In this document: one piece after another, positions 10,251 through 21,284 of the stretch
Layout of the letters: each line of letters starts with the position of its first letter
Position numbering within the stretch: position 1 is the stretch's first letter
DNA from: Cercis canadensis
Lineage: Eukaryota > Streptophyta > Magnoliopsida > Fabales > Fabaceae
DNA: 64,000 bases
Direction: 5' to 3'
NCBI GenBank assembly: GCA_003255065.1
Contig: QAOA01007083.1
Location: 22,260-86,259, forward strand
Notes under the pieces: model-generated
Databases searched by the model: none
What the model saw: only the letters and a program-made list of their open reading frames with translations
Told to the model about the DNA's origin: nothing
Program-made: the position numbers and the translations under genes

Positions 10251-11622
10251 AGATATCTCTCTTTCTCTTTCTCTTTCTCTCGCAGTTCTTCTCTCCCCCA
10301 GCTTCAGTCGGTCCAATCATCTTCGTCACTTGCTAGAACTCGCCGGTCACCGTGATTTTGTAGGAACCTTCAAGGTTCATTCTCCTTTTGACTTGCCATT
10401 TCCATGAATCTGATGGGCACCGTTTCATTGGTTCTTGGTTATCGCTAGTAGCGATTCGCTACTCTCTAGTGCCTCTTTGGTGCACTCCATGCCAGCGATG
10501 GTGATGCTGATCCGCTTTACAAGTGAGCTTCACTTTCTAGCTTTAATTTTTCGTTTTTCTTTTAACAACTGGAAATTTTGTAAATTGAAAGTCCCAAACC
10601 GATGCAACCCACCGGCTCCAAACCGCACCGATTATTACCGATTTCATCGGTTGTAAGTTTTGGTTGGTCGGTGACGGGTGGGAATTTTTCCCAATGTCTC
10701 CCATTTTCCTCCCATTCTCAAAGATATAGAAAAGACTGTGCTACATGGTAATTGCCAAAACATTTGGACACCAATTTGCGCATGTTGTGTAAAATGTTAC
10801 ATACTTCATGAATTAAAATGTATCTTTACTTAAATTATGCCAAGAAATATGCAAATTGTTAAGTCAATGCAGCTAATTTATTCAATAGATATGCAACTTA
10901 ACATTTACTTGCATATTTGTTGTTATAATTTACATAAAAGATACAGGTCAACCCATAAAATTTGTGTCTTTTTTCACAAAACATGTGAATTGGCATTCCT
11001 ACGAATATTTTTAGCAATTCAAATGTTAGCAAACTGCAAATCCCATTAACAAATGGAAAAGTTGTAAAAGAATGCATACTGGGTATGTATTTTTCAACTA
11101 TTTGTTTTGATCTGATATTAATGATCAGATATTTTCTATATCATTGCTTGGTGGGCCCTTTCAAATGATAGCTGCTGCCCAGCGTTTTAAGTTTTCTCTC
11201 CCTCAAGAATTTGTATATTTATTTCATGGTCTGCTAACTAATTATGAGCTTTTTATATAATATGAGCATGTCAACTTTTGCTGTTAACCAATTTTGTTTG
11301 GTCCCCAGGTTCCATTGACATTTTATGTTTTGTAGTTCTATATATGTACACCTTTTAGGTGCACCCTTGTGTACACTTATACAAATGTTTGCATCTGAAC
11401 TAACAGGACCACTGAATTTGTGCAGGAACTGATTGAACTTTTTTTCTTAAATCTCTGATGGTGCACACTGGTGTGAACCAGTGTGCAACTATCATTCTTC
11501 CTAGTTTTAATAGACATAAGGTTACTTGCATGTTGCATCTTGTGAATCACTCACTAGTAAAAGCAAGCTGTTGGAGGGTTGTTTATCTGAATACATAAAC
11601 AAAGTAAAAGTGTAGGTGAAGC
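10251..11622 (+). other. Probable 5' leader exon(s) and leader intron of the transporter gene
   Basis: A CT-rich tract (repeated CTTTCT at 10258-10290) typical of plant leaders is followed by GC-richer sequence to about 10530. The next 1.1 kb is AT-rich and has TTTGTGCAG near 11418-11426 and AAAGTGTAG near 11608-11616 as possible acceptors before the ATG. A spliced leader is inferred only; exon edges are not fixed. Confidence 0.4.
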
Positions 11623-11631
11623 ATGTGGATG

Positions 11632-12951
11632 ATGAAATTCCCTAAGCGGTACTTGATTGTCATTTTAACCTTCATCTGCACATCAGTTTGCTATATAGAA
11701 CGAGTTGGTTTTTCAATTGCATATACTGTTGCTGCTGATGCTGCTGGAGTGAATCAATCTAGCAAAGGTGCCATACTTTCTACCTTCTATTATGGGTATG
11801 CCTGTTCACAGGTACCAGGGGGATGGGCAGCTCAGAAAATTGGGGGTAGGAAGGTGCTACTTCTGTCTTTTCTATTATGGTCTTTGACTTGTGCATTAGT
11901 ACCTCTTGATCCAAATCGAGTTATAATGTTGGTAATTGCCCGTTTGCTTGTTGGTGTGGCACAAGGGTTTATCTTTCCCTCCATCCACACCGTTCTAGCA
12001 CAGTGGGTTCCTCCCCATGAAAGATCTAGATCTGTTTCTCTCACAACTTCTGGGATGTATCTTGGTGCTGCACTAGGAATGCTATTACTTCCCAGTCTAG
12101 TGAAGCTTAGAGGTCCTCAGTCTGTATTTGTTGCTGAGGCAGCATTGGGTGTCACTTGGTCTTTGCTTTGGCTCAAATATGCCAGTGATCCACCTCGTTC
12201 TGAACATCCAAAAGCTGCTGCCTCTGGTTTTGGGGAATCTTTGTTGCCTATCAAAGGAAGCCAGAAAATGAAAGTTGAAAGTGGAAAACCTTCAGGCAAA
12301 ACTGCCAAAATCCCATGGAAGAAAATTGTGACCAGCTTGCCAGTCTGGGCAATTGTTGTAAACAATTTCACTTTTCATTATGCTTTATACGTGCTGATGA
12401 ATTGGCTACCAACATACTTTGAACTGGGCCTTCAACTTAGCCTTCAGGATATGGGTTCTTCTAAAATGATGCCTTATCTGAACATGTTCATATTCTCAAA
12501 CATTGGCGGTGTGGTTGCTGACTACTTAATCACCAAAAGAATCTTATCTGTGACTAAAACCAGGAAATTCTTGAACACCATAGGATTCATTGTTGCTTCT
12601 CTTGCATTGATAGTAATTCCCATTTTCAGAACTTCTGGTGGTGCTATCTTCTGTTCTTCTGTGGCGCTTGGTTTCTTAGCACTAGGTAGAGCTGGGTTTG
12701 CGGTCAACCACATGGATATTGCTCCAAGATATGCTGGAATAGTGATGGGAGTTTCTAATACTGCAGGTACACTAGCTGGCATTGTTGGAGTTGACTTGAC
12801 TGGCAAGCTTCTTGAAGCTGCCAAAACTGCTAATTCAGATCTTTCAAGTCCAGAAAGCTGGAGAGCTGTGTTCTCCATTCCAGGCTTGCTATGCATTTTT
12901 AGTTCTTTTATATTTTTACAGTTTTCGACTGGGGAGAGAATTTTTGACTGA
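11632..12951 (+). CDS. PHT4;6: PHT4;6-like anion/phosphate transporter (MFS)
   Basis: Single-exon protein of 439 residues from MKFPKRYL; an in-frame ATG nine bases upstream (11623) would give 442. The length fits Arabidopsis PHT4;6 (probable anion transporter 5), and I recognise close similarity throughout, including the C-terminal FSTGERIFD. The MFS fold is visible as about 12 hydrophobic spans, the CYIERVGFSIAYT first-helix motif, the loop motif GGRKVLL after helix 2, a polar central loop (about residues 188-220) and the second-half signature GFAVNHMDIAPRYAG. There is no plastid transit peptide, in keeping with a Golgi rather than chloroplast member. Known family role: export of phosphate from the Golgi lumen, released by glycosylation. 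The frame is intact and has no breaks. I choose 11632 because MKFPKRY best aligns with the family start. Confidence 0.93.
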   Translation: MKFPKRYLIVILTFICTSVCYIERVGFSIAYTVAADAAGVNQSSKGAILSTFYYGYACSQVPGGWAAQKIGGRKVLLLSFLLWSLTCALVPLDPNRVIMLVIARLLVGVAQGFIFPSIHTVLAQWVPPHERSRSVSLTTSGMYLGAALGMLLLPSLVKLRGPQSVFVAEAALGVTWSLLWLKYASDPPRSEHPKAAASGFGESLLPIKGSQKMKVESGKPSGKTAKIPWKKIVTSLPVWAIVVNNFTFHYALYVLMNWLPTYFELGLQLSLQDMGSSKMMPYLNMFIFSNIGGVVADYLITKRILSVTKTRKFLNTIGFIVASLALIVIPIFRTSGGAIFCSSVALGFLALGRAGFAVNHMDIAPRYAGIVMGVSNTAGTLAGIVGVDLTGKLLEAAKTANSDLSSPESWRAVFSIPGLLCIFSSFIFLQFSTGERIFD

Positions 12952-12960
12952 GCTAGGCTA

Positions 12961-13128
12961 GCTCTGTCATCTATGGAGATTTAATTTTTTTCATTATTTC
13001 TCCAAATTGTATCATTCCTTCAGAGAAAAGGTCACATACCAAAGTCTATGGCCCTAAACACCACGTTGATAGTGCTCTGTCATCTCTGGAGTTTTAATTT
13101 TTGATTATTTCTCCAAATTGTATCATTT
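12961..13128 (+). repeat. Tandem duplication in the transporter 3' region
   Basis: About 58 bases from GCTCTGTCATCTATGGAG at 12961 recur at 13074-13128 as GCTCTGTCATCTCTGGAG, period 113. Both copies lie downstream of the stop codon, probably within the 3' UTR. Confidence 0.75.
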
Positions 13129-13194
13129 TTGGATAGGAGAGATCATAATCATAAATGAAGTTCAGGAGCCCTAATTTCAGGGTCTGTAGCTATC

Positions 13195-13200
13195 AATAAA
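13195..13200 (+). terminator. AATAAA polyadenylation signal of the transporter
   Basis: Canonical AATAAA 244 bases after the stop codon, in an AT-rich setting. It is the first canonical signal I see on this strand after the gene. Confidence 0.5.
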
Positions 13201-13220
13201 TTATTCTTACATGGTTTTTG

Positions 13221-13450
13221 ATGAATTAGCTAAATTTCTTCGTCTAAATATACTTTAAAATTTTCCTAGTATGATTAATCTTTTTTTCATTTTTGGCATT
13301 TTGACACATTTTGTTTGCAATTGATGGACTGAATTGGAAAGCAGGTAGTGTTGCAATCATTTACAACTGTCTAGAGATTGCCTTATTGCTTGCATGATTT
13401 GTTGGAATTCCTTCGAGTGTGTTTGGATAGTGTATTTCAAGGTTTCTTAA
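13221..13450 (+). repeat. Direct repeat, copy 1 (partner at 14309)
   Basis: From ATGAATTAGCTAAATTTCTT to GTGTGTTTGGA the sequence matches 14309-14590 closely. Copy 2 carries about 66 extra bases after GCTTGCATGATTTG. The copies are about 1.09 kb apart. No gene is recognised in either. Confidence 0.75.
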
Positions 13451-14308
13451 GAATTTAAAATGCTGGTAATATAAATGCATCAATTGAAATTATAGAGATG
13501 AGGAAATGCTGTGTTTGAATCAATGTTCCAGAAATTGTAGGCAATACCAAAATCAGTACATAAAATCCGTAAGAATAGTTCTGCAAACTGATATAATGCC
13601 ATTTTCTCATCTGTCAAACAGCTAAGAAGAACCCAAATCCATGCTTCATCTCTGAAATCTGTCTAAATAGAAAAGTAGAAACTATCAAACTCCATTGAAA
13701 AGTATACATTAATGTAGTGATGCTGATCAAGCTTCACCAGAAGGTGAAAGGTTCAAGGTTGACTATGATGAATTTTGGTTAGAATCATGCAGTGTGAGTT
13801 CAGCAGCAAAAGGTGATTTCTCTAGTGTGAGTTGAGAAATTGTCATTTTAGAGAAAAAATTGACACACTTTGGAAACCATTGGGAGTAAAACTGTATTTA
13901 AAAAAATTTGAAATTCAATTCACAACTTGCAACTGGGCTTGCCAACACGAGCATAACAAAAGACACTCACTGGTCTCATTGTATAGAGCTATATCCTCTT
14001 CTTTGGGTTTAGACAGAGTCTCCCAGGGTGTTGAGAATATCATTGGGATGATTATAGCTAAATGTTGTTGCTTCTGTACTTGTTTTGGGCGATAAACAGA
14101 CTTTTTCCGGCAAATGTAGCTCTGGCTCATAGTTGTAGTTCCAGAAATCATCAAATGTTGTCTTTGGAGGATTAGGATTAGTGAATTGAATATCCTCTAT
14201 CTCAGAGGCTGTTTTGGTTGTATACCTGAACCCCCATCCATTTTGGTAATTCCTCCTTGTTAATGACTATATATGGAGAAAAACTACTAAGTGAGTAGTA
14301 GTTTTTTA
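13451..14308. other. Spacer between the direct repeats, no gene seen
   Basis: Open frames of 79-87 codons occur on both strands at 13832-14154, but they overlap each other and match no family I know. I see no splice or promoter support. Confidence 0.45.
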
Positions 14309-14590
14309 ATGAATTGGCTAAATTTCTTCTTCTGAATATACTTCAAAAATTTTCCTAGTATGATTAAGCTGTTATTCATTTTTGGCATTTTGACACATTT
14401 TGTTTGCAATTGATGGACTGAATTGGAAAGCTGGTGGTGTTGCAAGCATTTACAACTATCTAGAGATTGCCTTATTGCTTGCATGATTTGTATTGAGGTC
14501 AAGGTGGGCATATGGATCTGTCTTTTTCTTGCAGCCCCCCCTTTCTTTTTCATTTGTTGGAATTCCTTTAGTGTGTGTTTGGAAGAGGGA
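14309..14590 (+). repeat. Direct repeat, copy 2 (partner at 13221)
   Basis: Second copy of the 13221-13450 segment, with an extra ~66-base stretch (14490-14556) that includes a C-rich run and ends in a repeat of the junction word ATTTG. Confidence 0.75.
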
Positions 14591-16259
14591 ATTCGATCGA
14601 GGAATGCATTTCTAGGAGGATTTTAAATTATGAAACAACACAAAATGCTGTGTTTGGCTAAACCTCTGCAGAATATCTAAAATGACAGAATTTTCCGCTG
14701 GCATTTTTAACCGTTAGATCGAGTATTTAAAATGTCTATCTTATTTGCTGCAATTATGGCAACCATTGCACAAGGTCGTCTGCTGGCAGCTTGGCTATAT
14801 GTCAATGATGGATGCAGTCTCATTAGTCTGCTTAGCCATTCACTTTCCCGGGAGGGCAAATTCTTCCTACTTCTGATTTTCTATCTGGTTTTCTAAGTAT
14901 CCGAACAGGTTATGCTATAAATCCTGTAATTTGAATTGCAGCATTTTAATTTCTTGGATTTTCAATTTCTCAGTATATCTGAAATGCTTCATCTAAACAC
15001 AACCTTAGTTTTGATTAATAAGGTGTAACTGGTAATATATGCTGCCACTAGAACAAGGGGAAAAAGAGAGACAGAAAGACCTGGTGTATTAGAAAATGGA
15101 GCACACACTGCATGCTTGAAAAATAAGAAGAAAACAAACTCTTTAAACTTTTAATGATAAATCTCACTCTACTGTCACATTTGCCACTCTTAAGCTATTT
15201 ATATGGGTTTTTCAATTTTTATAAAAGAATATTTTTTTGCCACATCAGATAAGTGATGTGGAAAATATTCCTTGTTATAATTTACAGGGAGTAGTAATGG
15301 GGCAGATTCTTAAAATTTTTAAATTATGTAGGTTGTTTTGAAAACTTCTTTATAACCGGTAAACACAAGTTTGACCACTTAACCAGTTCTTTAACCACAA
15401 CCGTCCATATTAATTGATCCAATATCCACCATAGAAACTAGGGTCAACTCACTAGTGTATTTATACCACATTTATTAGCCAGGGTACGCTAGCAAGACCC
15501 ATTTAATTATCAAGCACTCAAGTTTAAGCACAGTTAAAAATGAATTTTTTTTTAACCTCCTGGTAAAAAATGCTAGTTGGAGCCAATGAAACATTTTGTA
15601 GTGATGAAGCCCTATATTTGAAGCCCAACAAGATTTTGAGTGAAAAGTGGTAATTATTCAATGTCAGTATTTTAAAATCAATATATCTTAACTCATCCAT
15701 CTTCCCTAATATTTCTGCAAAACTTAGGAGCCTTGATCACCGCAAGAGGCCAAGCATACAATAGAATTATAGAACATACGAAATTATTGTTGGAAATATA
15801 TTAAAAATTAAAAAATAATAAAAAAGAATTTTCAAAAAAAAAAATCAGATATTTTTTTTGTTGGAATATTCGTTGAATTTTTTTTTCCCTTACCTGAGTT
15901 CCAAGCATAATATTTTGTTGGAATTTTCATTGAAATTTTTGTTTTGTTAAAATTTTATAATTCCAATAATTATTTCTCCGACGACTAATGTTTAGTTGGA
16001 ATTTAAAATTTCAATAGAAATTTTTCATGTTTCTTCTAATGATACAATATGGCAAAATATTAAGCTTGGTAGTAGCATCCAACACTATAAGGTGAGAATG
16101 CTAATTTTTATTTCCGTGGAATCAACCTTAAAACGAATCACCATTTCATAGTTTTATTACCAAACATAATAATGCTCATTCCATATAATAGAGCATAGAA
16201 TAGAATCACTATTACATATACTAAAAGTACACTAAGTTTGCAATGTAATTCTATTAAAT
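14591..16259. other. Intergenic, no gene seen
   Basis: AT-rich, without recognised coding segments. GTTGGAAT-type words recur between 15860 and 16010, suggesting an old unclassified repeat. No RNA gene was noticed. Confidence 0.5.
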
Positions 16260-17500
16260 TTGGGGTGCCGTATATCAAGCACCTTTGTCAAGAGTTTCAT
16301 GACCCCATCTTCTTTTAACACCATGAGCATGTAATTATCCCTTATATTTTTAATAACTCTGCTGCCAGAGCAAAACCAATCAAATCCTCTAATGTAAGTA
16401 ACTCTTCTAGTTAGTCAAAAGAATCAAAAGAACCTTCTCTATGGAGCCTAATTTTTATCATTACAATTCATCCATAGACGCTTTTGAACTTGATATCCTT
16501 CTCCCCCAACAATTGTGTGTTTGCTTCTTGCACTCGAAACTCTAACCCAATTGGGTAAATTACCAAACATGCAGAAGGATGCATTTAATATTTTCGAAGA
16601 TCTTTTCAGCAATCTCGTCAATATATTCATACTCGTACCTTCCAATTTACAAAAATTTATATGGAGTCAAACTAAATAAATCAAATTCATGTTCTTTTTT
16701 TTTTCCTATTAAAAAATTCATGTCCAATTGATTATCCACTGAAATAAATTATTTATTAAATATCACTTTAATTCTTGATTTATTTTTTATGTTACTTTAG
16801 TTTTCAAGTAATAATTCTTCTCTCCAAATTAATTTTTTAAGTGATTATTTTTTATGTTATGAAAGAAAGATTTAACGGGTAATGTGATTATTTAAAGATT
16901 AAAGTGATACTAAAAATAAATTAAGGATTAAAGTGACATTTAATAAATAATTAAAGAATATATTTTACTCTTGATATTAATATGAAATTATTAGCCAAAA
17001 TTAGAAAGAAATATCGAAGGGAAAAAGAGCAGTGAGCTAGCTGCTTCATGCAGAGACAATTTCCAACTTTCCACCTTGTCCGTGTCATTCTTGAATCTTG
17101 CCTTATGCTTGGCCATTGCTTCTTTGTAACTACTTCCTTCTTTCTCATGTTGAAGATCAGATTTCTCTACTTGATAAAAAAATTGGCAAAACCACCCTAT
17201 CCTTTTGTTTTATGCATTCAAGGATCTTGACAAGCTCTTGCCGACAAAAAGTCGAGAACACATAGTTTTAAGAGAAAACTATGATGGCCATTCTAGATTC
17301 TTCAATTGCTTTGAGAAGAGCTGGTGTGGGTTCTTCCCCTCTTTGAAGCTGCTCAGCATCTATGAAAGTGTGGATTCTCTTTCTACACAGAGCCTTATAA
17401 AGATGGCCAGTAAAACCAGTGTGGGTATCTGCACTCTAAAACTAAGAAAAACATCATAAGTCCTTCCATATGTATCTAATGCAGATTTTCACTCATCTGG
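16260..17500 (-). pseudogene. TIR-NBS-LRR disease-resistance gene, degenerate (copy 1)
   Basis: Read right to left. A TIR domain at about 17490-17170 has YDVFLSFR; one lost base then shifts the frame to DTHTGFTGHLYKALCRKRIH and GEEPTPALLKAIEESRMAII, and a stop replaces a residue in VFS-x-NYVFS. The TIR tail is at about 17130-17035 (EAMAKHKARFKN, WKLSLHEAASS). An intron-like gap holds a MITE. The NBS start lies at 16650-16450 (RYEYEYIDEIAEKIFENIKC, then a stop). A kinase-2/RNBS-B remnant at 16440-16270 includes REKVLLIL and DWFCSGSRVIK. No P-loop or LRR is seen here. Family members are cytosolic immune receptors. It shares order and strand with the copy at 21285-22600, so the pair is a decayed tandem array. 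Confidence 0.8.
16743..16971. mobile_element. MITE related to the one at 8128-8383
   Basis: The arms pair and share long words with the 8128 element (CACTTTAATTCTTGATTTAT; reversed right end AGAGTAAAATATATTCTTTA). The left tip is eroded. It sits between the TIR and NBS remnants of the TNL pseudogene, that is, in its first intron. Confidence 0.65.
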
Positions 17501-17534
17501 TGATTTACCGCAAAAGTTAGAGCTTATGCTTTTC

Positions 17535-17618
17535 CAAATCCGATGGAAGGCTGATAGCTCTAGCAGCCCAAAAGAGATGGAAGATTTATCAATTAGATGT
17601 AAAATCGGCATTCCTAAA
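17535..17618 (+). mobile_element. Copia-type reverse transcriptase scrap
   Basis: About 84 bases with protein similarity to the Copia RT domain (WKIYQLDVKSAFLN). It lies between the TNL TIR remnant and the start of a solo LTR. It is a small fossil fragment with no LTRs of its own in view. Confidence 0.6.
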
Positions 17619-18940
17619 TGATAACTTTATAAAATAGAGTTATTATAGCTCTAATTATGCTTAAGTTAGCTAGTTCTTAAGTTAGTTTTGCATGAATGTG
17701 TCTCATTTTGTTTAGTTATTTTGTAGACTTAGTTAATGTCAATCTCTTAGTTTTAATTAATTTCCTACCATGTTTTTAGTTCATTAATAGTCCCTTTTTA
17801 TTGTTTTTACAGGTTAGAGCATTAGGAGATTGAAGATGGACACTCAATGTGAAGAATCAAGCTAATTAAAGGAAGTTAGGAAGCCAGCATCCAATGCTGC
17901 CCCACCGGTTCCCAGCGCCAGACCACCAGATTTGACAGCTTGTCTCTAGTAAGCCAGCGCCCAGCGCCAGGTTTGTAGCGCCCAGTGTTGGCGTTGGTGC
18001 TGATGTGTATTTTCATAATTTCTCTTGGGTTAACCTACCTATAAAAAGCAAGAAATGGAGAGATGAAGGGGAGATAGAGAGGAGGCGCCGTCAAGGAGTA
18101 AGAGGAGAGAGTTGGAGCTCGATTGGTGACGATTGGGACTCGGATTTCTCCTAGTTTTTACTCTCCTCTCTCATTATGAACTCTATTTCTCTGTTATTTC
18201 TATGTTTTTCTGGTTTAAATATGTGTAGCTAAACTCTTTTAGTTAGGGGATTGATGTAACTCGGATTTTGATGAAGCTTTGTTGTTGAATAATGTTATTT
18301 TGATGCAAATCTATTTGTTAAAGTAGATTTTACCATTCTTAATGCTTTTGAATGTTTGGCCACCATTTGAATGATTTATTGGCTCATATTGATGCTAGGG
18401 ATAGTAAGATATGAGTATGCCCTTGTAATCTCTACCATAAATCAAGTTAATCTAATAATAGATAACTTAGTTTATGTGGTCTTGAATTAATTTTCTAGAG
18501 CTTTATCACCTAGACAAGTTAATTATACCAAGGGATTGAGCAATTAATTGGGATAGGGAGGATTGTTTCACCAAGGGATTGGGATCAATGACATTAGGGA
18601 AATTGGCCAACAATAAAGGATTTGTAATTAGAATAACTTATTCTTCAGTAATTCAAAGGTTATTTTATCTATTAAATAACCGGATTCAAATTCGAGTGAA
18701 ATCAACCCCTAACTTTCTTTTGTTCATTGTTAATTTCTTAATTTAATTGTTATTAAATTGTTCTTGCTTTATTTTCTAGCTTTAATTATCAAACATTCTT
18801 AAACCATCGATCTATCCAAATAGAACCATTATTGGTGAAATTGATAGTTGCTAGCCTTAATTCTCGTGGGAACGATACTTTACTTATCATTATATTACTT
18901 GTGTGACCTGGTATACTTGCCGATATAAAAATCCACATCA
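17619..18940 (+). mobile_element. Solo LTR, Ty3/gypsy type (1)
   Basis: About 1.32 kb starting TGATAACTTT and ending CACATCA, non-coding. Imperfect 5-bp flanks CTAAA (17614-17618) and CTATA (18941-18945) may be the target duplication. Its 3' part has the CGTGGGAACGATACT and CTTGTGTGACCTGGTATACT words typical of long Athila/Tat-like plant LTRs. A run of CCAGCGCC/GCGCCCAG words lies near 17900-17985. It is related to the LTRs at 19424, 32350 and 41177. No internal region is present. Confidence 0.65.
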
Positions 18941-19609
18941 CTATATGTAACAAATTTTGTATCGAGCCCTGACCGGTGAAGAACAAATTCTCATTCTTTT
19001 ACATAGTTGGTATTATGAGTATCTTTGATGCGAAAATCTTTCTCTACAAAGGCCATCACAATATTGCACTGCAAGCTTTATGTTGTGAGAAATTCTAACG
19101 TAAGTGCACGTTATCGTTTCCAAGTAATAAGATGAGATAGAGTACCGTTCCCACGAGGACTAACGTATCAACTACTGAAATTTGGTTAACGTTAATTTTA
19201 TGTAATCAATTAATGTGTAGAGATTTTCAAGAAACAACTTAAAATAGAATGAAAACAGATTAAACCACATCACTATATGTAACAAATTTTGTATCGAGCC
19301 CTGACCGGTGAAGAACAAATTCTCATTCTTCTCACTTTCTTTTACATAGTTGATATTATGAGTATCTTTGATGCGAAAATCTTTCTCTACAAAGGCCATC
19401 ACAATATTGCACTGCAAGCTTTATGTTGTGAGAAATTCTAACGTAAGTGCACGTTATCGTTTCCAAGTAATAAGATGAGATAGAGTACCGTTCCCACGAG
19501 GACTAACGTATCAACTACTGAAATTTGGTTAACGTTAATTTTATGTAATCAATTAATGTGTAGAGATTTTCAAGAAACAACTTAAAATAGAATGAAAACA
19601 GATTAAACC
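18933..19609. repeat. Tandem duplication, period about 332-343 bp
   Basis: The block from CCACATCACTATATGTAAC to CAGATTAAACC (18933-19266) is repeated at 19265-19609, with an 11-base length difference and at least one substitution. Each copy contains a TNL-derived piece and the first part of the reverse-oriented LTR. The junction uses a CCA shared by both ends. Confidence 0.85.
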
Positions 19610-21284
19610 AGCAAAATGATAGAATTATCAAGAGAGAAAAATATATAGGGCTTTTGATTTCACCATAGCTATTCCGATTTGTTATTCCTAATTCATTAAC
19701 CAAGAACAATATTTCTAATTGCTAGCCAAGAACTCTAAATTATTTATTAGTTTTTCCCAAGGTCAAACAAAAATATCTTTAAGTTATGAACTCACGATAT
19801 TCCTATGTGAATTGTAAACAACCTAGAAATTCACTTAATTCTATGGTTCTTTTTAAATAGCTATACAGGCCATGGAGGTATATCCCTATCTTACATGTAA
19901 CCTATGTTCTTAACCCCTATGATCTTTAATTACAAATTACCTCTGATCTTTAATTACAAATTACCTCTCAGTCTCATTGTAATTATCGAATCAACTAATT
20001 GGTGATCAAACAATTAAAAACATGAAGATTTGAGAGGAAAAAGACAATTTAATAAAGGAGTTCTTGAATTAAAGAAATAGAAAATAACAAATCTTCCTAG
20101 CTAGGCTACATCATAGCCCTAAAAGGGAATTTAGTTCATAGCAAAAAGGAAGAACATGGTAAAGCAAAATTTAGTCATAGTTGAAAGAGCAGAAGAATAA
20201 AACTCTGTGATGCCCATCGAATCGGCTCCCAAAATGTTGTCTTCCATCCTTGTTTTAGCTCTCCTTCTTGCCTCCAAAAAGTTCAAAAAAGAATCTCCCA
20301 AAGAATTCCTAAAAGTCTCTATTTANTCTAATTGCTAGTCAAGAACTCTAAATTATTTATTAGTTTTTCCCAAGGTCAAACAAAAATATATTTAAGTTAT
20401 GAACTCACGATATTCCTATGTGAATTGTAAACAACCTAGAAATTCACTTAATTCTATGGTTCTTTTTAAATAGCTATATAGGCCATGGAGGTATATCCCT
20501 ATCTTACATGTAACCTATGTTCTTAACCCCTATGATCTTTAATTACAAATTACCTCTCAGTCTCATTGTAATTATCTAATCAACTAATTGGTGATCAAAC
20601 AATTAAAAACATGAAGATTTGAGAGGAAAAAGATAATTTAATAAAGGAGTTCTTGAATTAAAGAAATAGAAAATAACAAATCTTCCTAGCTAGGCTACAT
20701 CATAGCCCTAGAAGGGAATTTAGTTCATAGCAAAAAGGAAGAACATGGTAAAGCAAAATTTAGTCATAGTTGAAAGAGCAGAAGAATAAAACTCTGTGAT
20801 GCCCATCGAATCGGCTCCCAAAATGTTGTCTTCCATCCTTGTTTTAGCTCTCCTTCTTGCCTCCAAAAAGTTCAAAAAAGAATCTCCCAAAGAATTCCTA
20901 AAAGTCTCTATTTATACCTCTAAGTAAAAGCCCTAAAGAAACTTAGGAAAAAGGACACGTATTTAAAAATCTGACACGGGCGCCACAGCCCTCGCACGCA
21001 GTACAAAAATACCAATTTTTCGCAAATGGGCACTGCAGCTTTGATTTTTGAGCACCGTGGCGCTTCCTCTCAGGAATTGAAGACTGAAAATCTATTACGA
21101 GCGCTGTGGCTCTTGGGTTCTGTCAAAACCTTTCATTTCTTTATTTCAAATCATGAAACCTATGAACTTCCATTTAAGCCTACAATTTAGCATAAACAAC
21201 TCATTAGATGGCAATAAATCTCAATAAACAACCAAATAATTAAGTAAAAGAGATCTAAATAGTGGATATAAAACTCACTCAACA
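19424..21284 (-). mobile_element. Solo LTR, Ty3/gypsy type (2), inserted in a TNL gene
   Basis: On the minus strand it starts TGTTGAGTGAG and ends TCTCACAACA. Flanks CTTTA (19419-19423) and CTCTA (21285-21289) form a 4-of-5 target duplication. The apparent 1861 bp includes an assembly duplication of about 615 bp around the N at 20326, so the real length is about 1.25 kb, like its relatives. GC-rich words with GCGCC/GCGCT occur at its 5' part. It is non-coding and interrupts the NBS domain of the second TNL pseudogene. Confidence 0.8.
19711..20926. repeat. Duplicated ~610-bp block around a single N (20326)
   Basis: 19711-20325 and 20327-20926 are near-identical (TCTAATTGCTAG start, AAAAGTCTCTATTTA end). 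They differ by scattered substitutions and one extra 24-base tandem unit near 19930. A lone N at the joint points to two haplotype reads placed end to end rather than a biological duplication. Confidence 0.85.

Noticed and set aside
12522-12896. 124-codon minus-strand frame inside the transporter gene
   Set aside because: Antisense shadow of a well-supported conserved protein.
13832-14154. Overlapping open frames of 79-87 codons on both strands
   Set aside because: They overlap each other on opposite strands and match no family I know.
19172-19709. Minus-strand frames repeated in the tandem block, looking like a small gene family
   Set aside because: They arise from the duplicated LTR/TNL junction and have no independent support.
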